From positions 10,513 to 74,512 of the forward strand of contig JBLWUP010000029.1 in assembly GCA_048268885.1 (NCBI GenBank): a stretch of 64,000 nucleotides of DNA, given 5' to 3'. The DNA comes from Pelagibius sp048268885 (GTDB lineage Bacteria > Pseudomonadota > Alphaproteobacteria > Kiloniellales > Kiloniellaceae). The translations under genes and the position numbers were made by a program. Below are positions 44,914 through 53,415 of this stretch, one piece after another (positions within the stretch are counted from its first letter, which is position 1; every line of letters starts with the position of its first letter). The notes beneath the pieces were generated by a model, which did not search any database, was not told the DNA's origin, and saw nothing but the letters and a program-made list of their open reading frames with translations.

Positions 44914-45201
44914 ATGAGTGAATGGATTTCGGCGGCGGAGGCCGCAAGCATCCTGGGCATTTCCCAGGTTGCGTTGCTGTATCGGCGGCGCCGGGGAGTA
45001 GACCCCGAATGGCGCGATGAGCGGGAGCCGGGGTCGAAGTACGCCCGGCCTAGGTACCGGCGCGAGAGTGTCGAGGCCCTGGCTGATAAGCGTCAGCGCG
45101 AGGAAGACGGGCGCGGCTATCACGTAAGGCTTACGGAGGTGGAGAAGCGGCTGGCGTCGCTGGAGATCAGGTTGGGCGGTAAGGCGGGGGCCGCACGATG
45201 A
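44914..45201 (+). CDS. AlpA/excisionase-like helix-turn-helix protein
   Basis: A 95-residue protein beginning MSEWISAAEAASILGIS, a MerR/AlpA-type winged HTH that ends with the basic stretch KYARPRYRRESVEALA and then a predicted coiled coil (LTEVEKRLASLEIRL). Such proteins act as recombination directionality factors or as activators in satellites. ATG 44914 follows GGAGAG; an earlier in-frame ATG at 44848 adds 22 unlike residues. It overlaps the replication gene by 4 nt. Confidence 0.75.
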   Translation: MSEWISAAEAASILGISQVALLYRRRRGVDPEWRDEREPGSKYARPRYRRESVEALADKRQREEDGRGYHVRLTEVEKRLASLEIRLGGKAGAAR

Positions 45202-47282
45202 GCGAAAGCAAGACTCGTCTTCAGTTGGCGCAGGGGTTCGCGGACAAGGGAATTGGCGTCTTCATTTGCGAACCCGGCTCTAAGCGGCCCTTGTCCAATT
45301 ACAGTTGGTATCTGCGCCAGTCGGATGACCGCGAAGAAATCGCGGAATGGTTCAAGCAGACTGAGAACGCCAACTACGGCCTCCATCTCGGAGAGCAGTT
45401 CGTCGCTATCGACCTTGACCGCAAGCCTACCGCCGATGGTGTAGCCGCCTTTGAAGAGCTGTGCCGCGAGCACGGAATCGAGAACTTCCTCTTGGAACTC
45501 GATACGCTCATTTCTGAAACTCCCGGCGGCGGGTATCACATCTTCTTCCGGGTTCCGTTCGGCGTAGCCAATAGGAACTCGTTTCCTGACGGAATCGACG
45601 TGCGCGGACTCGTCGGCTATGTCGTCGGGCCTGGCTCTGCTGACCCTCGTGGCGAATGGAGGCTGATTGATCCGGATGCCGATATTGCGGAGATTCCGGA
45701 ATGGCTGCTCTCGTATCTGGAGAAGCCGGGTTACAAGGACCCGAACAACGATGTTCCCCTTGTCGAGCTGGACCAGCCGGAGAACGTTGACCATGCCGTC
45801 GAATGGCTGAAGCACCGTGAATCGGCGATCCAGGGTCAGAACGGCGACGACTGGACCTTCGAAACGATCCAGTTCCTTCGCGACTTCGGACTCTCTCAGG
45901 AACAGATTTTCGCCACGTTGAACGAGTCCGGATGGAATGGCCGTTGTGACCCGCCTTGGGGTGATAGCGAGCTTGAAGTGAAGATTCGGAACGCTTGGAC
46001 CTATGGCCAGAACCGCCCCGGCTGCAAGGCGCCGACTTACCGTGTCGAGAAGTTGACCGCAGCGCGTCCGGACTACAGCAAGCTCACCGATGCACAGTGG
46101 AGTGAGTTGACGGGACATTGTGTCGGCAGCTTGCGGCTCGCCGTCGATAACACGGCACTGGCCGTAGACGACACTCCGGACGATGACCCGGAAACTGACA
46201 GGCCCGCCCGGCGCCGGAGCTTCAAGCCCCGGAGTGAAGCCGAACAGGACTGCCAGCCGGACATTGAATGGCTCATCCGTGACGTTCTCCAGCGGGAGAC
46301 GCTGGCGCTCTTCTACGGGCCGGAAAATTCGTTCAAGAGCTTCCTTGTGCTCGATATGGCGATGTGTGCCGCTGCCGGGTTGCCTTGGGCGAGCTTCGGC
46401 GGAGGGGATGACGCTGGCGGCTATGCACCGGCAAGGCAGCTCAGCACCGTCTATATTGCCGGTGAAGGCTCTCACGGCATCGAGAGCAAGCGGCGCCCGG
46501 CATGGCGTGCGGCTCGCGGGTTGACCGCGCCCGTACCGTTCTACACCGTCAATGAAATGCCGTTCTTCGCGTCGCAGGATGAAGTGGAGAGTCTGATTGC
46601 CGACATCCGGGAGGCGGGAGTCCGGCCCGATGTCATCGTAATCGACACTGCCGCCCGCGCCATGGTGGGGCTTGATGAGAACAGCGCCAAGGATACCGGG
46701 CTTTTCGTTGCCGAGTGCGACCGCTTGAAGCGGGAATTCCGCTGCTGCGTTGTCGTGGTTCACCACTCCGGCAAGAACGCGGCCCACGGCGCCCGTGGCT
46801 CCACCAATCTCCCCGCCAGTTTTGATGCCCGGTTTAAGGTGACGGCTGATACCGCGTCCCTTGTCGCGACGATCCGGAATGAGAAGCAGAAGGACGGAGA
46901 CCCTTGGGAGCGCCCGGTTACCTTCAAGGGGGAGAAGGTCCACGGCTCGCTTGTGTTCCGCCGTCAGGCCCCGACGGGCCAGAATGAGCCGACCGGCGAC
47001 GACAAGCGCTTGGCTGAAGTCCGCGAAGCTCTGGCCGCCTGCGGCGGACTGGAGGGTATTGTTTCGACGCCTGTCCTGGCCGCCGCCCTGGCCCGCCAGA
47101 AGCTGGACGAAACCCCCGGCGCTCGCGACAAGGCCGGGCTCGTGGACGAAGACCGCTTGACGAAGAATGAAACCCGAAGCCTTCAGAGGCAGGCTAAGGA
47201 CGGTCTTCTTCGGAGGTTCGTGATCGGCTCTCCGACGGGTGGTGCATTGTCTTGGACGATCCCGACCGAGGAGGGTGAATAG
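45198..47282 (+). CDS. Primase-polymerase / AAA helicase replication protein
   Basis: A 694-residue replication protein. The N-terminal primase-polymerase domain has the metal-binding D72-x-D74 (FVAIDLDRK), the PGGGYHIFF motif with His114 and DVRGLVGYVVGPGSADPRG. The C-terminal RepA/AAA_25-type ATPase has Walker A GPENSFKS at 374-381, VYIAGEGSHGIESKR, Walker B VIVIDTAARAM and a sensor-like VVVHHSGKN near 520. Such two-domain proteins initiate and prime replication of plasmids, phages and satellites. A cluster of short repeats immediately follows the stop codon, as expected for the origin. Confidence 0.85.
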   Translation: MSESKTRLQLAQGFADKGIGVFICEPGSKRPLSNYSWYLRQSDDREEIAEWFKQTENANYGLHLGEQFVAIDLDRKPTADGVAAFEELCREHGIENFLLELDTLISETPGGGYHIFFRVPFGVANRNSFPDGIDVRGLVGYVVGPGSADPRGEWRLIDPDADIAEIPEWLLSYLEKPGYKDPNNDVPLVELDQPENVDHAVEWLKHRESAIQGQNGDDWTFETIQFLRDFGLSQEQIFATLNESGWNGRCDPPWGDSELEVKIRNAWTYGQNRPGCKAPTYRVEKLTAARPDYSKLTDAQWSELTGHCVGSLRLAVDNTALAVDDTPDDDPETDRPARRRSFKPRSEAEQDCQPDIEWLIRDVLQRETLALFYGPENSFKSFLVLDMAMCAAAGLPWASFGGGDDAGGYAPARQLSTVYIAGEGSHGIESKRRPAWRAARGLTAPVPFYTVNEMPFFASQDEVESLIADIREAGVRPDVIVIDTAARAMVGLDENSAKDTGLFVAECDRLKREFRCCVVVVHHSGKNAAHGARGSTNLPASFDARFKVTADTASLVATIRNEKQKDGDPWERPVTFKGEKVHGSLVFRRQAPTGQNEPTGDDKRLAEVREALAACGGLEGIVSTPVLAAALARQKLDETPGARDKAGLVDEDRLTKNETRSLQRQAKDGLLRRFVIGSPTGGALSWTIPTEEGE

Positions 47283-47300
47283 GCCGGAGCGAACCGGGCT

Positions 47301-47538
47301 GGCGACACGTGGCGACAAAGGTCCGAAATGGGACTATCTGTCTGGCGACACGTGGCGACAATCTGACGACAATTCAGGGCGGTGGCGGGCGCCTGCAAAA
47401 AACCTACAAAACCGGCCTTTCTCACACCTGACGACGGCTGGCGACAACTCCAGCGACAAGGTGACGACAAGACCCGCCCTAGCTGACGACAATACGACAA
47501 CAGCTCTCCCCCCTTTAGGGGGAGCTGTCGTTGTCGCC
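47301..47538. repeat. GRCGACA iteron-like array, candidate replication origin of the island
   Basis: GGCGACA at 47301, 47311, 47344, 47354 and 47440; GACGACA at 47365, 47463 and 47485; variants GACGACG (47430), AGCGACA (47452) and TACGACA (47493); and the inverse TGTCGCC at 47532. The pair GGCGACACGTGGCGACA occurs twice (47301-47317 and 47344-47360). A hairpin AGCTC...GAGCT with C/G arms lies at 47502-47527. Direct repeats after a replicase gene are the hallmark of an iteron origin; protein binding is inferred. Confidence 0.65.
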
Positions 47539-47614
47539 AAGGGCCACAGTGGCAGTAGAGGATTCATTCCCGCAGCGCCAAGCCGCCAGTTGGTCCCCTA
47601 GGTCCGGGTGCAGC

Positions 47615-47989
47615 TTAGGGCGAAGGCTTTGTTGCGTTCCGGTCAGCCTTCTTCCAATGGTGCTCCTCCCGTGCCCGTTGGGCCGCTTCGCGTTCTCTTC
47701 GGTCGGCGCGAACGGATAGGACGACTGTGGATGTAGTACCAAGAGCTGAGACTACCAGAGAACCGGCGGCAACGTAGAAGGTCCAGAGTTGGAGCTGAGA
47801 CGGGGCGGGGGCTTCCGTAACAACAGGAACCTTTGTGGCTACTGGCCCGACTTTCTTCACCACCCACTTTGTCGAATATTCGACGTCGGCAGGGGCTATC
47901 GCTAACCAGACATATGCTACGGCAGTAGCAAAGGCCGTGGCCCCGGTTACCGCGATGAAGGGTTTCAGCCGGTAGGATGAAAGGTCCAT
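47615..47989 (-). CDS. Small membrane protein, two transmembrane segments
   Basis: A 124-residue protein from ATG 47989 (a TTG at 47995 adds two residues), preceded by AAGGGG. Hydrophobic segments are FIAVTGATAFATAVAYVWLAI and LWTFYVAAGSLVVSALGTTS; the C-terminal tail is strongly charged (RADRREREAAQRAREEHHW). No family is recognised. It is the only minus-strand gene in this part of the island. A role in the envelope (for example superinfection exclusion) is possible but not shown. Confidence 0.65.
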   Translation of the reverse strand: MDLSSYRLKPFIAVTGATAFATAVAYVWLAIAPADVEYSTKWVVKKVGPVATKVPVVTEAPAPSQLQLWTFYVAAGSLVVSALGTTSTVVLSVRADRREREAAQRAREEHHWKKADRNATKPSP

Positions 47990-48829
47990 TCGCAAGCGCC
48001 CCTTCTGACTCTCGCGATAACCCTAGCCGAAATCGACAACTAGGGGGAGAGAAAGCCTCGTTGTGGACGTTCGACCGTCGACTCAGTTGGGGAGCTATGT
48101 TCTGTGATCTGGCCCGGTCGCTTGGCTGTATAAGGCGACGGATCGAAAACCCCTCGCGAGGATGCCGATTTCGGCAGCTTGCTTTCATACGGGCCATGGC
48201 CTTGCGCCGCGTAAACCGAACGCCAAGGGTGATCAGGGATAAATAGAACGGGGTGACCAAACGCTGAGTGGAGCGCATATGGCCTAAAGCGCCAGTTCCA
48301 CCAAACGCGGCACTCACGAGGGGCTAAAGGCGGCTGGCAGCATGAGAGCGGCTATGCGGGCAGCAGATTACTGTCACGCTAAACCACGGCGCCAGCCGCC
48401 TCCCGAGCCCTTATGAAGCGGCCTGCGGCGATTTGATTCTACGCCTCGGGTGGCGATCCATAAAATTTGAGGCAAATTCCAGAGAACCGGGGCATTCTGG
48501 ATCGAATCTGGCGCGTTAACCATGTTTGATAACCATGTCCAAGCCATTGAAATAGCGCCAAGATCAGATTTCTTACTTGATTAATGCGCGGGCGATTTGA
48601 TGAGAACATTTAACTACAGATTCCGCAATATGCCGCTTAATACATAAAATCCAACCGATCCACTAAATATAGTGGTCGAAATTGAGGCGGACTTTCCTCC
48701 GATATAGGCGGTTGATTTCTCTAGTAGACTCGAAAACTCTCTACGGAATGGCAGAGTGTAGAGAGTTTTAACCCGATCTTAAGAATCGGGACTTATGATG
48801 GCTGCATCGACACTTCAGGAGCTAGGACG
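47990..48829. other. Long non-coding region of the island
   Basis: 840 bp with no convincing gene and with an AT-rich second half. It holds an 11-bp inverted pair AGGCGGCTGGC (48328-48338) / GCCAGCCGCCT (48391-48401), two direct copies of TAACCATGT (48517-48525 and 48530-48538), and a strong hairpin at 48733-48769. It may hold regulatory sites or an RNA gene for the recombinase and TerS-like genes. Confidence 0.5.
48733..48769 (+). terminator. Perfect 12-bp hairpin with T-rich end
   Basis: AAAACTCTCTAC (48733-48744) pairs with GTAGAGAGTTTT (48758-48769) around a 13-nt loop. The T end gives an intrinsic-terminator look. It lies 61 nt upstream of the tyrosine recombinase, so it could attenuate it. 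Confidence 0.6.
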
Positions 48830-49420
48830 ATGCTCGCCACCCCGATCCGATCCGACCACCTGCCCCGCCTCCTGGCCGCCGCTGGGACCGGCCGCAGCCC
48901 GGCCCGTGACGTGGCCCTCGTGCGCTTCCTGGCGGAGACCGGCCCCCGCCCGGTGGAGCTGGCCGCCCTGACGTGGCGGGCCTTCGTGGACGCCTCAGGC
49001 GCCCTCACGGGCCGCGCGAAGTGGCAGACGGCAAAGCGTGGTGCCGTGCGCGATGTGGCGCTCTCTGAGCCGACTCAGCGGGCCTTGGGGACGCTCTACG
49101 CGCGGGTTGCTGGCCGTGTCGTTTTAGACGAAGCGGTCTTCGTCACCGAGCGCCGGGCCGCCTTCAAGGCGCAATCCATGCGGGCGCACCTGAAGGCGTT
49201 GGCGGCCAAGGCCGGGCTCACGGCCAGCGGCTACAGCCTGCGTCACGCGGCCTTCGATGCCGAGGCGCGGGCGGTGATCGCTGCTGGCGGCACGGGCGCC
49301 ACGCTCATGCACTTCAGCGGGCATAAGAGCCTTTCGTCGGTCCAGCACTACCTTGATGCCCACGACGCGGTAGCTGCCGAATGTGAGAAGGCGAGGGCCA
49401 AGCGCGCGGCTGCGATCTGA
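48830..49420 (+). CDS. Short tyrosine recombinase (catalytic domain only)
   Basis: A 196-residue phage-integrase-family catalytic domain. R40 lies in ETGPRPVELAALTW, R138-H139 in YSLRHAAF and H165 plus Y174 in GHKSLSSVQHYLD. The usual first His of HxxR is Tyr here. The N-terminal core-binding domain is missing, so its activity is uncertain. GC content is higher than in its neighbours. It lies far from both att cores, so it is unlikely to be the integrase of the element; resolution of multimers or domestication as a regulator are alternatives. Confidence 0.75.
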   Translation: MLATPIRSDHLPRLLAAAGTGRSPARDVALVRFLAETGPRPVELAALTWRAFVDASGALTGRAKWQTAKRGAVRDVALSEPTQRALGTLYARVAGRVVLDEAVFVTERRAAFKAQSMRAHLKALAAKAGLTASGYSLRHAAFDAEARAVIAAGGTGATLMHFSGHKSLSSVQHYLDAHDAVAAECEKARAKRAAAI

Positions 49421-49713
49421 GCGCAACGGAGTCGAGGGCCGCAGGGCGCGCGATGCCTTGTGGCTCATTCGCCGGTCAACTGTCGGGGATTTGAGCCAAA
49501 CACCTCCCCCATTCGACTAAAACCCGATCTAGTCGAGGCCGGGGGCACCCCTCCCCCCATCCCTGAATATTCCCTCCATCCGTTTCCAGCAATCGGTCTT
49601 TCCCGGGAGTTTTTGGTCGCCGGGAAGCCCACGGGGACCGATTTGACACACATACATACTTCGATCATCATCTAAGTGTGGCGGCATTTTTACCAAGCTA
49701 CCGAGGGGTACTC
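49421..49713. other. Intergenic region before the TerS-like gene
   Basis: 293 bp without a convincing gene. The promoter at 49643-49671 and a ribosome-binding site (CGAGGGG at about 49701) lie at its right end. Confidence 0.5.
49643..49671 (+). promoter_or_regulatory. Sigma70-like promoter for the TerS-like operon
   Basis: A perfect -35 TTGACA (49643-49648), 17-nt spacer and CATCAT (49666-49671, 4 of 6 to TATAAT). It is about 43 nt upstream of the TerS-like start. Confidence 0.6.
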
Positions 49714-50361
49714 ATGGCTGAAAAGGGACGGCCCGAATTGCCGGTGACCGACGCGCGCAAGGCCGCCTTCCTGGAGGCGTTGCGCAACTCCGGGGGTGTC
49801 TTCGCGTCGGCCTGCCGGGCGACGGGCGTGCATCTCAGCGGCGGCAGCCGCAACCCCCCTGGCTACAGCACGTGGCGTGCGTTGATGGCTCGCGATCCCG
49901 AATTCGCCGCAGCCGTTGAACAGGTTCTCCAGGAGTGCAGGGAAGACGTAGAGGCGGAGATTTACCGGCGCGCTCAGGTGGGAACGCTGGAACCTATCGT
50001 GCAGAAGGGAAAGCAGGCGACCCTTGCCGATGGCTCGCCCGCCTTCATCCGCCGCTATTCCGACCGGCTCTTGCTGAAGCGTGCCGCCGCGTTGATGCCG
50101 GACAAGTACGGCGATCACAAGACAGTGGAGCACCGGGGGTTTGTTTCGGTCGGAGCCGCTGGTCTGGTGCTTACATCGGAGGACTTCATTGCGCTCGATG
50201 AAACGCAGCGCGGCCAGCTCCGCGAAATCCTGACCGTGATCCGCGAGCACCGTGAAGGCGTCAAGGCAATCCCGCACCAGCCCGCCGAAATCGTCGCGGA
50301 CTATGAAGAGGTGAGCGAAGCCGACGAATGGGATTCCGAAGAGGAGCCGATTGCATGGTGA
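49714..50361 (+). CDS. Terminase small-subunit-like protein
   Basis: A 215-residue protein. The N-terminal HTH region (KAAFLEALRNSGGVFASACRATGVHLSGG) is followed by DPEFAAAVEQVLQECREDVEAEIYRRAQVGTLEPI, a stretch of the kind found in phage small terminase-like proteins, and RRYSDRLLLKRAAALMPDKYGD, also typical. Small terminases bind pac/cos DNA; in satellites they redirect packaging to the satellite genome. The C-terminal tail is acidic. ATG 49714 has CGAGGGG upstream; ATG 49678 adds 12 residues. No large terminase is found. Confidence 0.72.
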   Translation: MAEKGRPELPVTDARKAAFLEALRNSGGVFASACRATGVHLSGGSRNPPGYSTWRALMARDPEFAAAVEQVLQECREDVEAEIYRRAQVGTLEPIVQKGKQATLADGSPAFIRRYSDRLLLKRAAALMPDKYGDHKTVEHRGFVSVGAAGLVLTSEDFIALDETQRGQLREILTVIREHREGVKAIPHQPAEIVADYEEVSEADEWDSEEEPIAW

Positions 50362-50756
50362 TGACCGACACCGAGCTTAGGGCGCTTCCGCCGGTCTACT
50401 ATCCCGGTGGCGAGGCAAATCCGTTCAAGGCTGCCGTACAGGCAGGCGAGCCGGGAGCCTGGGAGCTGTCCCGCCGTTGGGCCATGATCCACTGGCCGGA
50501 AGCCTTTGCAGAACCTATCGACGCGAAGGGGAACCCCTTCGACGCCATGGAGCGCGACTTGGCGTTGCTCGATTCCAATATCTGGCGCATTTCGACTCCC
50601 GGCGGCGGTTGCGCGTTCTTTCCTCAGACCGCGAAGGATGAGAAGGCTTGGGAGGAGAGCTTGGCCGCGATGACGGCGAGTCAGGTTACCGACGTTCCGG
50701 AGCCCAAGCCGGACCCTAGCAGCCCTACCCGTGGTCGGATCGTGCGAGGCGATTGA
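50361..50756 (+). CDS. Hypothetical protein, coupled to the TerS-like gene
   Basis: A 131-residue protein I do not recognise, with MTDTELRALPPVYYPGGEANPF at the start, WAMIHWPEAFAEPID in the middle and a Pro/Asp-rich tail. It starts at ATG 50361 overlapping the previous stop (TGATG); an ATG at 50355 is possible. Coupling suggests a role with the TerS-like protein. Confidence 0.65.
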   Translation: MTDTELRALPPVYYPGGEANPFKAAVQAGEPGAWELSRRWAMIHWPEAFAEPIDAKGNPFDAMERDLALLDSNIWRISTPGGGCAFFPQTAKDEKAWEESLAAMTASQVTDVPEPKPDPSSPTRGRIVRGD

Positions 50757-51229
50757 CGTTGGGCGGGGCGATCACTCCTGCGCTGAGCCGCGATTGTGAT
50801 TCGATTTTCGAAGGCGAGCACCTTCCGGACTCGGGGCGGGCCGTTTCGGCGGAACAGCATCTTTGGGCCGCCGTGTTGGCCCGTTGCTGGCTTGACGCTT
50901 TCGTTGCCAGCGATGCCGCGTTGAACAACACAGACCGGACCCGCGACCCGGTGACAGTCCGGCAGGAGGGAAGGCGCTGGCTTGTGACCGACCTGGAGCC
51001 CTGGAGGGGCGACCGTGAGACGGTTTGCGTCCTTGCCGAAATCTCCGAACCTATGTTGCGGAGGGCGGCCAAGAGGCGCCTGGAGCTGGCTAAGGCCGAA
51101 GAGTCGACGGCTCAGGTCATCTCCCTGGATAGGGCGTTCGCCGCATTGCTGGAGGAGGCGGAGACCATGGACGGGACTACGTTGGATGCCGCCCTTGCTG
51201 AGCTGGCCGCTCTGGAGACGGCGGCCTGA
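50753..51229 (+). CDS. Hypothetical helical protein
   Basis: A 158-residue protein I do not recognise. It appears to start with TTG 50753, overlapping the upstream stop by 4 nt. The C-terminal half is strongly helical and Ala/Glu/Leu-rich (RRAAKRRLELAKAEEST and AFAALLEEAETM). It is third in the putative TerS-like operon. Confidence 0.6.
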   Translation: MTLGGAITPALSRDCDSIFEGEHLPDSGRAVSAEQHLWAAVLARCWLDAFVASDAALNNTDRTRDPVTVRQEGRRWLVTDLEPWRGDRETVCVLAEISEPMLRRAAKRRLELAKAEESTAQVISLDRAFAALLEEAETMDGTTLDAALAELAALETAA

Positions 51230-51244
51230 TCTAGTGAATCTTGG

Positions 51245-51442
51245 CTACCGACCATGCAGGAGCGTGTAGCCTAGCCACGCTCCAAGACAGGCAATCACCA
51301 AGTTGAGGAGACCGAGCCAAATCTTGATTGAAGGATTTTCCCGCGCATAGAGGTGACGGCCACCACCGAGGATCAAGCCAAGCACTAGCTGGCCTCCAAT
51401 GAATCCAACGATGAAGCCGACTATTGCGCCGACAATGCCCAT
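51245..51442 (-). CDS. Small two-segment membrane protein
   Basis: A 65-residue protein, almost all hydrophobic: MGIVGAIVGFIVGFIGGQLV then LGLILGGG, a short loop, and IWLGLLNLVIACLGAWLGY. ATG 51442 is preceded by a strong AAGGGGGA site. It is shaped like a small holin or membrane toxin, but no lysis genes are near. An extended frame upstream is not credible. Confidence 0.65.
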   Translation of the reverse strand: MGIVGAIVGFIVGFIGGQLVLGLILGGGRHLYARENPSIKIWLGLLNLVIACLGAWLGYTLLHGR

Positions 51443-51884
51443 GGCGGTATCCCCCTTGCCGCTCTCCCCAAACCTACAGAGCATCTTGGGCGAACCGGCG
51501 CACGCCTGTAAAGCCAGGCCAGGGGACCCGAAAGCCGGAGAGTTCCGCCGATTTGACAAGGTATGAGCGTACCCGGATAATGTTTGTGAAGGGCATGAAA
51601 TCGACCCTTCATCGTCTCTATTCTCCGGCTTGTGTGGCGGCCTAACCACCGCCCCCAAGCTGCGTTTTCGGGGTGATCCCGAGAAGACCAAAGCGGCCCC
51701 TCATCGGTGCGATGCCGACGAGTGCGAAGCCAGAGTAAGACGACGATAAACAGCCTCCCGGCGCTGGGTGATCCAGGGCGCAAGGCAACCACCAAAACGA
51801 CGATGTGAACGGTTCCGCCAATGGTGGCGGAGCTTTGTCTTGCTGCTCGATATGTACTGAGCGGCTAAGCCAAGGAGGCTATCT
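51443..51884. other. Intergenic region between two island operons
   Basis: 442 bp without a convincing gene. It contains the perfect inverted pair TCCGCCA (51814-51820) / TGGCGGA (51825-51831) and ends with a strong AAGGAGG before ATG 51885. Confidence 0.5.
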
Positions 51885-52829
51885 ATGTCCAAGGAAACTA
51901 TCGGTCGTGGTCTGGATGCGCGCCAGCGTCAGAAGTCCGGCGGCCCTATCCCCCTTTCCGACCTTTTCGGCGCTCCCGCGTCGGTCTCTCAGCTCAATGA
52001 TCTGGCCAACAAGATCACGTCTAAGCGCGACAGGCTCAAGGCACTGTCCGAGGTTGTTCGCAAGGCGATTGCTTCGAGCCGCGCTGAAATCGAGGCGCGT
52101 TACGCTGACTTCGGCAAGGTTCGCGACGGCAACCACGTAACCGACACCATCGGCGACAACCGCCGCCGTGCTGCTATCGAGCGGGAGGTTACGAAGTTTG
52201 CCCGTACCGCCCGCAAGACTAGTGATGCTGACCGGTCGAAGCTTCTCGCTGAAGTTCGCGACATTGCGGCTAAGATCAAGTCCGTTCGCGATGCGTGGGC
52301 AAACCCGGTCACGATTTTGGATCGCCGCACCCTGGCGAATTCCAAGCGCGCCGTCTATGCGCAGAATCTCGCCGGGGCTAACGTCACGGCGCTGACTCAT
52401 GCCTTGCGTGACGCGGTGAGCAGCGGCAACGCTTCGTTGGCCATGGCCGCGTTGATGGCCGCTGAGAAGCTGCCGAAGGAGACGCGGAAGCTTCTGCCGT
52501 ATTCCGCTGCCGATGTCGCCGGGGCAATCCCTGAAGTGCGCGATGAAATGGCCAAGGCCGGTCAGTTCATCTCTCTGACCGAGCTGGCCGCCGCTGAATC
52601 GGAACTTGCTCAGGCTCAGGCCGAAGGCGCCCGCGATACCTCTACCCTGTTGATGCGCGTTGGCCGCCTGCGTGATGAGCATACGGCATTGACCGGCGGC
52701 GATGCTGAGGCCGAAGAGACCGGCGACGGCAACAGGCTGAGCACCGATGATTGGGAAAAGGCATTGGATGCCAAGTTCCCGGCGGTGCCCGCACCTGACA
52801 ATGTGACGGTCATCGGGAGGGGGCAGTGA
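51885..52829 (+). CDS. Hypothetical protein, long helical
   Basis: A 314-residue protein I do not recognise. It has no membrane segment and is mostly alpha-helical with long Lys/Arg/Glu-rich stretches (NKITSKRDRLKALSEVVRKAI; LLAEVRDIAAKIKSVRDAW). The pattern resembles a scaffolding or coiled-coil protein. It follows a consensus AAGGAGG and begins a tight four-gene cluster; its stop overlaps the next start (TGATG). Confidence 0.65.
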   Translation: MSKETIGRGLDARQRQKSGGPIPLSDLFGAPASVSQLNDLANKITSKRDRLKALSEVVRKAIASSRAEIEARYADFGKVRDGNHVTDTIGDNRRRAAIEREVTKFARTARKTSDADRSKLLAEVRDIAAKIKSVRDAWANPVTILDRRTLANSKRAVYAQNLAGANVTALTHALRDAVSSGNASLAMAALMAAEKLPKETRKLLPYSAADVAGAIPEVRDEMAKAGQFISLTELAAAESELAQAQAEGARDTSTLLMRVGRLRDEHTALTGGDAEAEETGDGNRLSTDDWEKALDAKFPAVPAPDNVTVIGRGQ

Positions 52830-53044
52830 TGAGTAGCCTCGATTCCCGTATTGCCGCGTACCTCCTGACGTGTCCGGGGCCGATCCATGGCGCGACTCAT
52901 GAAGCGGTATTGCGGCAGGCTTGGGCGGCCTGTGGTGTGGCGTGCGATGTCGCCACCTTCGCAAAGTTGCTTTTCAATCGCGGCTTCGCCCCGACGCATG
53001 ACACCCGCCGCAATCGCTGGCTTCTCGCGTTGCCGGAGGCGTAG
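52829..53044 (+). CDS. Small hypothetical protein
   Basis: A 71-residue protein I do not recognise; it starts at ATG 52829 overlapping the previous stop (a GTG at 52826 is in the same frame). The pattern IAAYLLTCPGPIHGATHEAVLRQAW and DTRRNRWLLALP could be a winged helix. It is spaced 2 nt from the next gene. Confidence 0.55.
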   Translation: MSSLDSRIAAYLLTCPGPIHGATHEAVLRQAWAACGVACDVATFAKLLFNRGFAPTHDTRRNRWLLALPEA

Positions 53045-53046
53045 CC

Positions 53047-53310
53047 ATGAAGTCGCCTCTCTTCAGCCAGCGGGAGATTCTGACTTTCTTGCTGGATCAT
53101 GCCGACAGCATCGACGCCCGTTCTGAGTCCGAATGCTGGCGCGTCGCGTGGCAGAGTTTCTCGCGTGGTGTGTTCGATCAGTGCCACCACGACGGCCCGC
53201 AGCTCCATTTTGAGAACGTCTGTCGGTTTTACGGCTACAGCCCGGCAGCCGATGAGAGCGGGACCTATCGCCTGAAGCATTACGACTTCGAATCAGATTT
53301 CGCGACGTAG
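53047..53310 (+). CDS. Small hypothetical protein
   Basis: An 87-residue soluble protein I do not recognise, rich in His and aromatic residues (GVFDQCHHDGPQLHFENVC). It lies 2 nt after its neighbour, and is the third member of the cluster. Confidence 0.55.
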   Translation: MKSPLFSQREILTFLLDHADSIDARSESECWRVAWQSFSRGVFDQCHHDGPQLHFENVCRFYGYSPAADESGTYRLKHYDFESDFAT

Positions 53311-53355
53311 ACAAGACAGATTTCGGCGGCTCGATTCACCTCCGCCGCCGAGAAA

Positions 53356-53389
53356 GGGAGCCCCGCACGATTTGCTCTGTCGGGCTCCC
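53356..53389 (+). terminator. Hairpin in the small-gene cluster
   Basis: GGGAGCCC (53356-53363) pairs with GGGCTCCC (53382-53389). It lies between the genes at 53047 and 53416, before the AAGGAAGG site. No U-run follows, so it may only moderate read-through. Confidence 0.5.
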
Positions 53390-53415
53390 GCTTCAATCAA
53401 GGAAGGCAGGACGCC

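Noticed and set aside
47643..48317. A 224-codon frame in the island
   Set aside because: It overlaps the better-supported membrane protein gene in another phase and has an unnatural Arg/Ser-rich composition.
48830..49420. The tyrosine recombinase as the integrase of the island
   Set aside because: It is 4.2 kb from the nearest att core and lacks an N-terminal domain; the serine recombinase lies 58 bp from a core and fits the short core identity.
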